Source: CAWBOV01 sp963790525 (lineage in GTDB: Bacteria; Actinomycetota; Actinomycetes; Mycobacteriales; Jatrophihabitantaceae). From it: a stretch of 64,000 nt of DNA. The translations under genes were made by a program, and so were the position numbers. The notes beneath the pieces are model-generated. The model was not told the origin of the DNA. It did not search any database and saw only the letters and a program-made list of their open reading frames with translations. The DNA is taken from the NCBI GenBank assembly GCA_963790525.1, contig CAWBOV010000006.1, positions 186,001-250,000 on the forward strand, given 5' to 3'. Below, piece after piece: positions 8,606 to 21,432 of this stretch (position 1 is its first letter; the number at the start of each line of letters is the position of its first letter).

Positions 8606-9355
8606 GTGCGCGTCCTGATCCTGGGCGGCACCGGCGAGGCGCGCCGCCTCGCCGCCGCGCTGGCCGATCGGGCCGACCTGGACGTCGTGTCCTCGCTGGC
8701 AGGCCGGGTCGATCGGCCCGCGCTGCCGGTCGGTCAGGTCAGGGTCGGTGGGTTCGGCGGCGCGGCCGGCCTGCGCGACTACCTGCTGGCGGAGCGGGTG
8801 GATGCAGTGATCGACGCGACGCACCCGTTCGCCTCGACCATGACCGCGCACGCCGTGAGCGCAGGCTTCGAGACCGGCGTCCCGGTCCTGATCCTGCTCC
8901 GGCCGCCGTGGACGGCGGGCGAGGCGGATCGCTGGCACCGCGTGCCGTCCTTGACCGCGGCCGCCGACCTGGTCGCCGGCCTCGGCCCGCGGATCTTCCT
9001 CACGACGGGCGGCCGGTCCGTCGCCGAGTTCGCGCCCCTGATCGATCAGTGGTTCCTCATCCGCAGCGTGGACGCGCCGCACGGGCCGCTGCCACCGCGG
9101 CACGAGATCCTGCTGGACCGCGGGCCGTTCACCGTCGGCGGAGAGCTCGCGCTGCTGCTGGACCGCCGGATCAGCGCGATCGTCACCAAGGACAGCGGTG
9201 GAGCCATGACGGCGGCGAAGCTGGCGGCCGCGCGCGAACTCGGCCTGCCCGTGGTCGTGGTCGATCGGCCACCGCTGCCCGCTGGAGCGCACCGGATCGC
9301 CGACACCGTCGACGATGCCGTGCGGTGGCTGGCCGAGCAGGCTCACGTCGGATAG
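8606..9355 (+). CDS. cobK: Precorrin-6A reductase
   Basis: 249 residues. CobK reduces precorrin-6A to precorrin-6B with NADPH. The N terminus VLILGGTGEARRLAAAL is the classic CobK/CbiJ dinucleotide-binding start; DATHPFAS, FLTTGGRS and the late VTKDSGGAMTAAKLAAARELGLPVVVVDRPP are also diagnostic. GTG 8606 follows GGGAGG with 8-nt spacing. The gene is divergent from cbiD and overlaps the end of cobIJ by 13 bp in convergent orientation. The frame is intact. Confidence 0.95.
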   Translation: MRVLILGGTGEARRLAAALADRADLDVVSSLAGRVDRPALPVGQVRVGGFGGAAGLRDYLLAERVDAVIDATHPFASTMTAHAVSAGFETGVPVLILLRPPWTAGEADRWHRVPSLTAAADLVAGLGPRIFLTTGGRSVAEFAPLIDQWFLIRSVDAPHGPLPPRHEILLDRGPFTVGGELALLLDRRISAIVTKDSGGAMTAAKLAAARELGLPVVVVDRPPLPAGAHRIADTVDDAVRWLAEQAHVG

Positions 9356-10905
9356 GTCCGCGGGGTGAAGACGACCGATCCATCACCACGAGCTACAACC
9401 TGAGTTTGTGACGAGCCGATGAGCAGCAGGCAGCGCATGTCGACGTCGGCCGGATCGAGATCGCCCAGCGCGACGATCCGCACGCTCTCCTCCACGCCAC
9501 CGATGTCACGGCCGATGACGACGGGCGTCGTGGACTTGCGGTGGCGCAGCAGGATGTCCCGGGCAGCGCCGACCTGCCATCGGCGGGTCGTCGACGCCGG
9601 GTTGTAGATCGCGATCGCGAGGTCCGCCGCGCCTGCCGCGTCGAGGCGCTGCTCGATGATGTGCCACGGCTTGAGGCGATCGGACAGCGACAGCACGCAG
9701 TAGTCGTGTCCGAGGGGAGCTCCCACCCGGCTCGCCACGGCCTGGGCTGCCGTCAGGCCGGGCAGGATGCGGACCGGGACGTCGCGCCACGCCGGCTCGC
9801 TCGCCACTTCCAGGACGGCGCTGGCCATCGCGAAGACGCCGGGGTCACCGGAGGACACGACCGCGACACGGCGGCCGGACTTGGCCAGATCCAGCGCGAA
9901 CGCCGCACGGACCGCCTCGACCTGATTGCCCGATGCGTGGACGCGCTGCTTCCCGGTCACGGGAACCCTTGCCACGTAGGGGCCGTAGCCCACGAGGTCG
10001 TCGGCCGTGGCCAGTGCTTCGGCGGCTTCCGGGGTGAGCCATTGCGGTCCTGCCGGTCCGAGGCCCACCACCACGACCTCGCCCGGCGCGGTCCGCTCGG
10101 CCACCGTATCGGTGTGCTCGTCGGCTGACGCGCCCGCCGCCGCGGTGGCGGGCGGCACGGTGCGTGGGGGAACCGGCAGCTGCTCGCGCGGGCTCGGCAG
10201 CAGGGCCAGGGAGAAGTAGGGGACCGTCGCCGGGTCGACGTCGCGGAACGGCTGGATGCGCTGACGCTCGGTCGTGGCACGCTCGACGAACCATGCATCG
10301 TCCAGCCGCCCGGCGTCGGTGAGCGCCTGCCGTACCGCGCCGAACGTGCGGCCGAGCTTCATGATCGCAGCGGAGTCCGTCCCGGCCAGCTGGGCGGCGA
10401 GGACGTCGGCTGGCAGGGTGCCGGGCAGGACGGTCAGGACCTCGTCCCGCTCCACGAGCGGGCGCCCCAGCACAGCCGCGGCCGCGCTCACCGAGGTCAC
10501 GCCGGGGATGACCTCGGTGGGGTACCGGTGCGCCAACCGCTTGTGCATGTGCATGTAGGAGCTGTAGAAGAACGGGTCGCCCTCGGCCAGCACGGCCACG
10601 GTGCGCCCGGCGTCGAGGTGCGCGGCCAGTCGCGCGGCGCACTCGGCGTAGAACTCGTCGATGGCGCCCTGGTAGCCGCCGGGGTGTTCGGTCTCCTCGA
10701 CGGTGACCGGATAGACGAGGATCTCCTCGAGCTGGTCGCCGCGCAGGTACGGCTCGGCCAGCGCCCGGGCGATGCTCCGACCGTGCCGGGCGGAGTGGTA
10801 GGCGATGACGTCGACCGCTCCGATGACGCGCGCGGCCTTGACCGTGACGAGTTCGGGGTCACCCGGACCGAGGCCGATGCCCCACAGGCGGACGGTGGCG
10901 GTCAT
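9343..10905 (-). CDS. cobIJ: Precorrin-2 C20-methyltransferase / precorrin-3B C17-methyltransferase fusion
   Basis: 520 residues, two tetrapyrrole methylases fused. CobI spans about 1-245 (GIGLGPGDPELVTVKA, AEGDPFFYSSYMHM, VIPGVTSVSAAAA). A Pro/Ala-rich linker follows at ~246-272. CobJ spans ~273-520 (VVVGLGPAGPQWLTPEA, SSGDPGVFAMA, ILPGLTAAQAVASRVGAPLGHDYC, AIYNPASTTR). It adds methyls at C20 and then C17 with ring contraction. This fusion is common in actinobacteria. ATG 10905 overlaps the cobH stop by 4 bp, so it is the third gene of a cobG-cobH-cobIJ operon. Confidence 0.95.
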   Translation of the reverse strand: MTATVRLWGIGLGPGDPELVTVKAARVIGAVDVIAYHSARHGRSIARALAEPYLRGDQLEEILVYPVTVEETEHPGGYQGAIDEFYAECAARLAAHLDAGRTVAVLAEGDPFFYSSYMHMHKRLAHRYPTEVIPGVTSVSAAAAVLGRPLVERDEVLTVLPGTLPADVLAAQLAGTDSAAIMKLGRTFGAVRQALTDAGRLDDAWFVERATTERQRIQPFRDVDPATVPYFSLALLPSPREQLPVPPRTVPPATAAAGASADEHTDTVAERTAPGEVVVVGLGPAGPQWLTPEAAEALATADDLVGYGPYVARVPVTGKQRVHASGNQVEAVRAAFALDLAKSGRRVAVVSSGDPGVFAMASAVLEVASEPAWRDVPVRILPGLTAAQAVASRVGAPLGHDYCVLSLSDRLKPWHIIEQRLDAAGAADLAIAIYNPASTTRRWQVGAARDILLRHRKSTTPVVIGRDIGGVEESVRIVALGDLDPADVDMRCLLLIGSSQTQVVARGDGSVVFTPRTYPT

Positions 10906-11528
10906 TCGTCCTCACTCGCGATCGCGTTGACCGCGGCGGCGGTGATCGCGCTGCCGCCGCGGCGCCCGTGCACGACCAGGTACTCGACACCGAGCGCGTT
11001 GCCGGCCAGCGCCTGCTTCGACTCCGCCGACCCGATGAAGCCGACCGGGATGCCCAGCACGGCCGCGGGCCTGGGCGCCCCCGACTCGATCAGCTCGAGC
11101 AGGTGGAACAGCGCGGTGGGGGCGTTGCCGATGGCGACAACGGCACCGCCCAGCCGCTCGCCCCAGAGTTCGACCGCCGCCGCGGTGCGCGTGGTGGACA
11201 GTTCGGCGGCCAGCTCGGGCACGCGTGCATCGTTGAGGAGACAGAGGACGTCGTTGCCGGCGGGCAGGCGGCGCCGGGTGACGCCCGAGGCCACCATCGT
11301 CGCGTCACAGAGCACCGGCGCCCCGTCGCGCAGCGCGGCACGGGCCGAGGCGACGACGCCGGGGGAGTAGGCGACGTCCTCGACAAGATCGACCATGCCG
11401 CAGGCGTGGATCATGCGGACCACGACCTGCGCCACGTCCTCGGGGAAGCGCGCGAGGTCGGCCTCGGCGCGGATCGTCGCGAAGGACTGCCGGTAGATCT
11501 CCGCGCCGTCCTTGATGTAGGTGCTCAT
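10902..11528 (-). CDS. cobH: Precorrin-8X methylmutase
   Basis: 208 residues, the usual size. CobH moves the methyl group from C11 to C12 to form hydrogenobyrinic acid. The catalytic histidine is His41 in RMIHACGMVD; CDATMVASGVTRRRL, IGNAPTALFHLLELI and GIPVGFIGSAESK are typical family blocks. It overlaps cobG upstream and cobIJ downstream by 4 bp each, indicating one translationally coupled operon. Confidence 0.96.
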   Translation of the reverse strand: MSTYIKDGAEIYRQSFATIRAEADLARFPEDVAQVVVRMIHACGMVDLVEDVAYSPGVVASARAALRDGAPVLCDATMVASGVTRRRLPAGNDVLCLLNDARVPELAAELSTTRTAAAVELWGERLGGAVVAIGNAPTALFHLLELIESGAPRPAAVLGIPVGFIGSAESKQALAGNALGVEYLVVHGRRGGSAITAAAVNAIASEDE

Positions 11529-12775
11529 CGGCGCGCGCCCGCCAGGTCCGAGGCGAGGTCTCCGGTGGTGACCACCCTCGCCCCGTCACGGCGGAGCTCG
11601 TAGCCGGTCCCGGTCGCGCGCACCTCGATAGCCCCGCGCGGGCGGCCGCACGAGCGCTCGCACCCGACCCAGTGCACGGGCAGGCGGCCCGGCGCGGCAT
11701 GGGAGAGGGCGTCCGCGCGGACGTCGGCCAGTGCGCGGCCGCACCCGGGTCGCCCGGTGCAGGCGGTGACGCCGGCGAGCGGCGCGTCCGGGCTCACGAT
11801 CAGCCCTGCGGCGCGGGCCTGTCCGCACAGGTACGCCGCGCGGTCGGCACTCAGGTCGGGAACGACGACGGTCCGCCACGGGGTGACGATGACCTCACCG
11901 GCCCCGCCGTCCGCCCGGGCGAGGAAGGCGGTCCGCGCGAGGAGCTCGGCCTGCGCGGCGGACAGGCTCCCGAGCGGGGCACCCACCGCCACCGCGGACA
12001 GCCCGTCGCGCTGGGCGAGCACGCCGAGCGAGGCGACGGTCACCGGCGCGACTGCATGGGCCGGGAGCGGCTCGCCGCGGACGGCACCCGGAACGACGTG
12101 CAGCACCGCGGCGGCGATCGCGGTCGCGGCGTCCGGAACCTCGGCGACCCGCCACGCGGCCGGAGCCGAGGCGGCGCGAGCGGACAGGAACGTGCGCGCC
12201 CCGACGATCAAGGCGCGGACCGCAGACGCCGCGGGGAGGCGGACGCCGCTGTCGGCTCCGGACACCAGCAGCGCGACGGTGTCCGCGCCGGTCGCGAACA
12301 CGCCCAGGTCGCCGTCGCACGCGGCGACGTCGTCCCGACCGTCGTCCAGCGTGACGAGGAATCGGCCGGGCAGTTCGGCCAGCGCGGTGTCGGCCAGGAG
12401 GGCGTGGTCGAAGGCGGTCGCGAACGGGCGCACATCGAGCAGGCCGGCGCCGTCCCGCCCGCTGAGCACCGAAGCCAGCACGTTCCGGGACCGCTCGTGG
12501 TCCTCGGACGGCAACAGCCCGGCAGCCGCTACCGCGTGGGCGAACGCCGTGGCGTCGGTGATCCCACGCACCTGCACGTTGCCGCGGGAGGTGAGCTGGA
12601 GCGAGCCGTCACCGAGCGCGGCGCAAGCCTCGGCGAGTGCGGCGAACTGCTCCGCGGCCAGCACACCGCCAGGGATGCGCACCCGAGCCAGCAGGCCGTC
12701 GTCGGCCTGGTGCAGCTGCAGCGCGCCGGGGCAGGAGTCGGCCCGGGTGTGCGCGGCGACGGTCGAGGTGGACAC
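11525..12775 (-). CDS. cobG: Precorrin-3B synthase (CobG)
   Basis: 416 residues of the nitrite/sulfite-reductase-like fold. CobG is the oxygen-dependent monooxygenase that prepares precorrin-3A for ring contraction. The cysteines that hold the 4Fe-4S cluster are visible as C-x5-C (CTGRPGCG) and C-x3-C (CERSC) about 35 residues apart in the C-terminal part; GNVQVRGI matches the family's LTSRGNVQ block. GTG 12775 begins the operon; on this strand TAACAT ends 8 nt before it, so the transcript may be leaderless. No riboswitch lies on this side of the divergent gap. Confidence 0.92.
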   Translation of the reverse strand: MSTSTVAAHTRADSCPGALQLHQADDGLLARVRIPGGVLAAEQFAALAEACAALGDGSLQLTSRGNVQVRGITDATAFAHAVAAAGLLPSEDHERSRNVLASVLSGRDGAGLLDVRPFATAFDHALLADTALAELPGRFLVTLDDGRDDVAACDGDLGVFATGADTVALLVSGADSGVRLPAASAVRALIVGARTFLSARAASAPAAWRVAEVPDAATAIAAAVLHVVPGAVRGEPLPAHAVAPVTVASLGVLAQRDGLSAVAVGAPLGSLSAAQAELLARTAFLARADGGAGEVIVTPWRTVVVPDLSADRAAYLCGQARAAGLIVSPDAPLAGVTACTGRPGCGRALADVRADALSHAAPGRLPVHWVGCERSCGRPRGAIEVRATGTGYELRRDGARVVTTGDLASDLAGARR

Positions 12776-12799
12776 CCCCGGATGTTACGTGGCTGCCAG

Positions 12800-12925
12800 T
12801 AGGGTGGTGTCGGCACGCGGAAGGTGGAGGAAGCCGGTGTGAGTCCGGCGCGGTCCCGCCACTGTCACCGCACCATCCGGGACCCCGGACGGCGCGGGAG
12901 CCAGAAAACTCCGGCCGCGTGCACT
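12800..12925 (+). promoter_or_regulatory. Cobalamin riboswitch with promoter, upstream of cobN
   Basis: TAGGGT at 12800-12805 is a likely -10 box, placing the transcript start where the aptamer begins. The core GAAGCCGGTGTGAGTCCGGC, then GGTCCCGCCACTGT, and the late GGGAGCCAGAAAACTC segment (12897-12911) match the conserved B12-aptamer elements, including the B12 box region. It lies 60 nt before the cobN start. Adenosylcobalamin binding is expected to lower cobN expression. Whether control acts on translation or termination is not clear. Confidence 0.92.
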
Positions 12926-12984
12926 CCGGCGCTGTGTCGTCGGTCACCACGAACCCGGGGCGCGGACCCCGAGGGAGGACACCC

Positions 12985-16589
<3,605 letters not shown>

Positions 16590-16590
<1 letters not shown>

Positions 16591-17756
16591 TGCTGCGCAG
16601 GCTCGCCGCGCTGATCGGTGCGGGCCTGCTCCTGGTCGCCGTGCCTGTGATCTCCGTGGCGGCCGGCGCCGGATCCGCCCTCGCCGCGCCCGCCGGCTCG
16701 GCGGTGATGTTCCACCTGGACGCACCGGCCCTGAAGGAGCTCAGCGGCATCGCATACGGGATCCGTTCGCCCGGAGTGCTCTACGTCCAGAACGACAGCG
16801 GGGATTCGGCGCGCTTCTTCGCCCTCGACGCGGCCGGCGGTGCCCTGCTGACGACGTTCTCGGTACCCCGGGCCCGCAACGTCGACTGGGAGGACCTGGC
16901 GGTCGCGCGCGACAGCGCGGGCACACCGTCGGTCTGGCTGGCCGACATCGGCGACAACGACGCGGTGCGCACCGAGATCGACCTCTACCGCGTCGACGAG
17001 CCCGCGGTCGACTTGTCCGCACGCAACTCGGCCGCCCGCACGTCGCCGCCCCAGATCTGGCGGCTGCGCTATCCGGACGGGCCGAGCAATGCCGAGTCGG
17101 TGTTCGTCGATCCCGTACGCCATCGGGTGTTCATCGCCACGAAGTCGGTCTTCGGCCTCACCGAGATCTACCAGGTACCGGCCACGCCGACCGGGCACGT
17201 GCAGGTGCTGACCAAGGTCGGCGCGGTCCAGTTCGACCTGACCGGCACCCCAGGCGGGCCGGACAACCCCATCGGGGAGCTCACGGCCACCGGCGCTTCG
17301 ATGTCGGCGGACGGCTCCCTGCTGGTGATCCGCACCTACACCGACGCCTACTTCTGGCCGGTCACCGGCGGTGATGTCCCCGGCGCCCTGCGCGCTCCAC
17401 CGACGCGGATCGCGCTGCCGCAGCAGCCCCAGGGCGAAGGCATCACGATCCATGGCAGCACCGTCGTCCTCGACAGCGAGCACGTCGGTTCGCCCGTGTG
17501 GCGCGTCCCGATCCCCTCGACGGTCCTGGCCGCTCGGACCCGAGCCACCGCGCCCGCTCCCACGTCCCCTTCCGGGTCCGCCGCGGTCAGCTCCGCCCCA
17601 CACCCGCCGGGCGCCGCACCGCTCGCCACGACCGGCGGATCCGGTGGGTCGGGCGGAATCGGCACGGCGGGGCTCGCCGCCGGCATCGCCGTGGTCCTGG
17701 TGGGTGCGCTGGCAGCCGGTGTGCGCATCGCCCGCCGGCGCCGCCGTGGTCAGTGA
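16590..17756 (+). CDS. Secreted beta-propeller-like protein with LAxTG cell-wall anchor
   Basis: 388 residues. A signal peptide (1-~33, ending SALAAP) leads into a domain with repeats resembling a propeller (ELSGIAYGI, ADIGDND, EGITIHGSTVVL). The C terminus has a Pro/Ala/Ser-rich stretch, LATTG, a membrane helix and RRRRR. LAxTG is the motif class E sortases use in high-GC Gram-positives, so covalent wall attachment is inferred. The ATG overlaps the cobN stop by one base, which would put it under the B12 riboswitch; the functional link is unclear. No enzyme motif recognised. Confidence 0.75.
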
Positions 17757-18715
17757 GCACCGGCGTCGTACCAGTTCAGCACGCGGAGGGCGCGGAGGGT
17801 GTTCCAGCGACTGGGCCGGCCGTCCCCGTCCTCCATCGAGAAATGCACGGCGCCCGGATGGGTGTTCTCGAGCAACCACGTCCCGTCCGGCTGCGCCTTC
17901 GACCGCACCACGTCGACCGCCTCGGCCAGGCGCGGATCCGGCTCGTCACCGGTGATCCGGAAGTAGTCCAGCGCCCGCAGGATGTCGTAGTGCCACCAGG
18001 TCGGGAAGGACAGCTGCAGCCACCCGGGTGTGACCACCTCGCCGGTGCTCGCCCGGCGGAACAGCTGGCGCTCGAGCAGGTACTCCTGACCGCCCCGGCG
18101 CGCGGCGGTGGTCCGCGCCGAGACACCGGTGGTCCGCGCCGAGGAACCGGTTGCCTGCTCGTGGGCGAGCAGCCCCTCCAGCACGCAGATCGTCGTCGCG
18201 AACGACGAGCGGACCGATCCTGTCTCGGCCTCGCAGTTCCACCCGCCGTCGGCGAGCTGCTCGTCGAGGAGGCGGTCGACGATCGCTGTGACGTCGACCC
18301 CGAAGTAGGCGCCGAGCGCCACGGTGCGCCCGTTGATGCACGGCTCGACCTCGCCGGCGAAGAACGCCTGCCCGGCGTGCTCCCACCGGCTGTGCTCGGC
18401 CACCAGCGCGATCGTCTCGCGGACCGGTGACGCCTGCGGGTCGACGCCGAACTCGCGCAGCAGCGAGAGGGTCGGCAGAGTGGAGGTCCAGGGCTGGCCG
18501 TCCGAGAAGTCGCCGCGGAAGTCCGACGGGAAGCAGGCGCCGCCGGCCCACTGGCCGTCCGCGTCGCGCGCGGCCAGCAGGCGGGCGCCCCAGCCCACGG
18601 TCGCGACACGCGCCCGCTCGGCGGCGACCGCCTCCGGCGGGGCATGGCTCAGGTCACGCAGCACCTGCCAGCGCAGCGCCGGATCGGAGTCCAGCAGCCA
18701 GTCCTCGACGTCCAT
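17750..18715 (-). CDS. Terpenoid-cyclase-fold (prenyltransferase/squalene-oxidase repeat-like) protein
   Basis: 321 residues. Repeated motifs of the alpha/alpha-toroid type are visible: LLDEQLADGGWNCE, FPTWWHYDILRALDYF, QPDGTWLLE. These resemble QW-type repeats, but the DxDD cyclase motif is not seen, so I do not call a cyclase. ATG 18715 is preceded by TACCCT at 6 nt (leaderless pattern). A 16-bp direct repeat with 21-bp period at 18107-18143 duplicates seven residues (SARTTGV/SARTTAA), an apparent recent in-frame duplication. It overlaps the previous gene's 3' end by 7 bp. Function unknown. Confidence 0.7.
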   Translation of the reverse strand: MDVEDWLLDSDPALRWQVLRDLSHAPPEAVAAERARVATVGWGARLLAARDADGQWAGGACFPSDFRGDFSDGQPWTSTLPTLSLLREFGVDPQASPVRETIALVAEHSRWEHAGQAFFAGEVEPCINGRTVALGAYFGVDVTAIVDRLLDEQLADGGWNCEAETGSVRSSFATTICVLEGLLAHEQATGSSARTTGVSARTTAARRGGQEYLLERQLFRRASTGEVVTPGWLQLSFPTWWHYDILRALDYFRITGDEPDPRLAEAVDVVRSKAQPDGTWLLENTHPGAVHFSMEDGDGRPSRWNTLRALRVLNWYDAGAH

Positions 18716-18839
18716 GCGCGCAGGGTAGAGCCGACCACCGACAGTTCGCAGCGCTCGGCACGAATCCGCCGTGAAGGGGGATCGGGAGGCCGCCCTCTCG
18801 ACTTTCGCCCGGGGGGCGGCGGCACTATCGTCGGTGCGT

Positions 18840-19211
18840 ATGAACGAGCCTCAGGAAACGGGCCGGTTCGTGCCGCACGCGCTGACACAGGACGAACACC
18901 AGAGCGTCGTGCCGGGGTTGGCACGATCGCTGGTCACCGACCCCGATTTCCTCGCCGATCCCGACGAGACCTGCGAGCGTGCCGTCGCCCTCGCGCTGCC
19001 GCACGGCAACGCCGCGCAGCGGGCCGTCGTGCAGCACGCGGTTCTGAGCATGGCGCAGGGGGCATTGGCCGACAGCGGCCGGATCGACGAGACCGAGGAA
19101 CTGCTGCTGCAGCAGGCGATGGACCGGGTCACCAAGCTGATGGCGACGCTCTCCTCGATCGAGAAGAAGGTCGGGTCCACCTCGGACGCGGTCTCCGGCG
19201 AGCTGCGCTGA
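18840..19211 (+). CDS. Conserved small protein of unknown function
   Basis: 123 residues, acidic and helical, with no signal peptide or membrane helix. It ends in a likely coiled-coil (QAMDRVTKLMATLSSIEKKV). ATG 18840 is chosen because TATCGT ends 8 nt upstream, the local leaderless pattern; an upstream in-frame ATG would need a much less convincing N terminus. It lies alone between divergent and convergent neighbours. I do not recognise a family. Confidence 0.65.
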   Translation: MNEPQETGRFVPHALTQDEHQSVVPGLARSLVTDPDFLADPDETCERAVALALPHGNAAQRAVVQHAVLSMAQGALADSGRIDETEELLLQQAMDRVTKLMATLSSIEKKVGSTSDAVSGELR

Positions 19212-19226
19212 TCGGACGCGGGCCGC

Positions 19227-20459
19227 TCAGGCCTGGGACTGCCCGCCGCCACCCGCGGGCATGATGTGCAGGACCCGCTCGTCGGCCGCAACCGGTCTGC
19301 CGCTGCCGTCCCGGTTGCTCGTGGTGATCCACAGCGTGCCGTCGGCCGCGGCGACCAACGTCAGCAGCCGCCCGTACTTCTTCGGGATGAGGGTCGTGAA
19401 CGTGCCGATGGCGCCACCGCTGCTCAGCGCGGCCTGGTAGATCGCCTGACCGCCGCGGGCGGCGATGTAGATCTTCCCACCGGTGATGGCGCAGCCACCG
19501 ATCCCTCGGATGCCGGTGGGCAGCGCCTGCGACGCGGTCCCGCCACCACCGGGCCAGCCGTAGGAGGCGCCGGGCGTGATGCGATTCAGCTCATCCGTCG
19601 CGCCGGCCTCGGTCTGGTAGATCGCGCCGGTGAGCGGGTCCTGGCAGAACCCGTCGACGACCTTGTGCCCCGAGGTGTAGACCCGCGAGCCCTTCGTGGG
19701 GTTGTCCGCCGCGGCCTTGCCGATGTCGTCGACACGGAGCACCTTGCCGCCCAGGCTGCGCGGGTCGACCGCGCGGGCGGCCGTCCCGGCGTCACCGGTA
19801 CCGATCAGGACGTCTCCGTCGGCCTCGACGAACAGGCGCCCGGTGTTGTCGACTGCTCCGCGCGGGATGCCGGTGACGATCGCGGTCACCGGGCCGGTCA
19901 GGGTGAAGTGCACCACCCGGGTGTCGGTCCTGGTGGTGATGAGCGCCAGGACGAGCCCGTCCTGGCTGTAGGTCGCCGACAGGGCGAGGTCGAGCAGGCC
20001 ACCGCCGCCGGCGGTGTCGAGGCCGGTGAGCGTGCGTACGACCCGCACCGGCTTGCCGGCAACCGGCTGGACGATGACGATCCGCCCGGTCGTGCGCTCG
20101 CCCACGAGCGCCGTCCCGTCGGGGAGCACGGCCAGCCCGGTGGGCGCGGCCAGCTTCGTCGCCACGACGGCGGGGTCCTGCGTTCCGGTCGACGGCGTGC
20201 CACCGGGCGTCTGGCCCGGAGAGGACGACGGCGGCGCGGTCGTGCCGCCGGTACCGCCCGCGCCGCCGTCGGGTTGCACGGGCGTGGGCATCGCGGCCGG
20301 AGGCAGCGTCTGCTGGGGCACCCAGGTCGGATCGGAGCTCGCTCGCGCGCTCGTGCACCCGGCCAGGACCACGAGGCACAGCGCGACCGCGAGACTGCGG
20401 ACGGCCGACACCCGGGCGCCGGGGGCCGTGGCCGCCCGGGCGCGTGGAGACATCCGCAT
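19227..20459 (-). CDS. Lipoprotein, PQQ-dependent sugar dehydrogenase-like beta-propeller
   Basis: 410 residues. The signal peptide ends in a lipobox (LVVLAGC), predicting a diacylglycerol-anchored lipoprotein. A Pro/Thr/Gly-rich linker (~40-95) precedes a propeller domain related to soluble glucose/sorbosone dehydrogenases: LAAPTGLAVLPDGTALVGERTTGRI, LLDLALSATYSQDGLVLAL, LIGTGDAGTAARAVDPRSLGGKVLRVD. ATG 20459 or 20453 are both possible; CACACT lies 6 nt before the first. Sugar oxidation and PQQ use are inferred from the fold only. Confidence 0.8.
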   Translation of the reverse strand: MRMSPRARAATAPGARVSAVRSLAVALCLVVLAGCTSARASSDPTWVPQQTLPPAAMPTPVQPDGGAGGTGGTTAPPSSSPGQTPGGTPSTGTQDPAVVATKLAAPTGLAVLPDGTALVGERTTGRIVIVQPVAGKPVRVVRTLTGLDTAGGGGLLDLALSATYSQDGLVLALITTRTDTRVVHFTLTGPVTAIVTGIPRGAVDNTGRLFVEADGDVLIGTGDAGTAARAVDPRSLGGKVLRVDDIGKAAADNPTKGSRVYTSGHKVVDGFCQDPLTGAIYQTEAGATDELNRITPGASYGWPGGGGTASQALPTGIRGIGGCAITGGKIYIAARGGQAIYQAALSSGGAIGTFTTLIPKKYGRLLTLVAAADGTLWITTSNRDGSGRPVAADERVLHIMPAGGGGQSQA

Positions 20460-20499
20460 GCCACCAGTGTGCCGGGCGCCCGGCCGTTAGGCTCGTCCG

Positions 20500-21420
20500 G
20501 TGCCTGTCGTCTGCCTGCCCACCGAGCACGCCCGTGACCTGGTCGGCGAGTTGCCCGCGTCCGTCGAGGTCGTCGTCTGGTCCGGGGTGGGTGCCCGCCC
20601 GGACCGGCTCGACGAGACCGAGTTCTGGGTCCCGGAGTTCGCCTGGGGCAGTCCCGAGGACCGGCGCCGGACCATCGAGTCACTACCGCGGCTGCGGGTG
20701 GTCCAGACCTTGACGGCCGGTGTCGACACCGTCCGGGCGGTGATCCCGGACCACGTAACGCTGTGCGACGGCCGAGGCATCCACGGCAGTTCCACCTCCG
20801 AGTGGATCCTGACGGCGATCCTCGCCAGCCTCCGGGAGATCCCGCGCTTCGTGCTGGCCCGCAGCGAGCGGCGGTGGGACTACGGCGTCACCGACGAGCT
20901 CGCCGGCAAGAACGTCCTGGTCATCGGCGCGGGCGACATCGGGGAGAACACCGCACGCCGGTTGCGGGCGTTCGACGCGGTGCCGGTCATGGTCGCCAGG
21001 ACCAAGCGCGAGGGCGTCTTCGGGGTCGACGAGCTGCCGGACCTGCTGCCGGCCGCCGATGTCGTCGTGCTCATCGTGCCGAAGACCGACGCGACGGTGG
21101 GGCTCGTGGATGCGGAGTTCCTGGCCTCGATGCGGGACGGGGCGCTCCTCGTCAACGCCGCGCGCGGCCCCGTCGTCGACACCGATGCGCTGGTCGCCGA
21201 GCTGCAGTCCGGCCGGTTGTTCGCCGCGGTCGACGTCACCGATCCCGAACCGCTGCCGCACGACCATCCGCTGTGGACCGTGCCCAACCTGCTGCTCACC
21301 CCGCACGTCGCCGGAACCGTCCTGGGCTTTCCGGCGCGCGCCTACGCGCTGGCCCGGGAACAGATCCTGCGCTACGCCGCGGGGGAGCCGCTGATCAACG
21401 TCGTCGACGGCGACTACTGA
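20500..21420 (+). CDS. D-2-hydroxyacid dehydrogenase family protein
   Basis: 306 residues. The NAD-binding GAGDIGENTARRL (~residues 148-160) and the catalytic set R (NAARGPVVDTDAL), E (VTDPEPLP) and H (TPHVAGTV) are in place, as in phosphoglycerate, glyoxylate and lactate dehydrogenases. Substrate cannot be told; the length fits glyoxylate/hydroxypyruvate reductase-like members rather than SerA, which has an extra C-terminal domain. GTG 20500 follows TAGGCT by 6 nt, so it is probably leaderless. Its 3' end faces repeat array 2. Confidence 0.88.
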   Translation: MPVVCLPTEHARDLVGELPASVEVVVWSGVGARPDRLDETEFWVPEFAWGSPEDRRRTIESLPRLRVVQTLTAGVDTVRAVIPDHVTLCDGRGIHGSSTSEWILTAILASLREIPRFVLARSERRWDYGVTDELAGKNVLVIGAGDIGENTARRLRAFDAVPVMVARTKREGVFGVDELPDLLPAADVVVLIVPKTDATVGLVDAEFLASMRDGALLVNAARGPVVDTDALVAELQSGRLFAAVDVTDPEPLPHDHPLWTVPNLLLTPHVAGTVLGFPARAYALAREQILRYAAGEPLINVVDGDY

Positions 21421-21432
21421 GCCTCGGGGTGT

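Noticed and set aside
20500..21420. SerA (phosphoglycerate dehydrogenase), often near ilvBNC and leuB
   Set aside because: The protein is only 306 residues and lacks the extra C-terminal regulatory domains of actinobacterial SerA.
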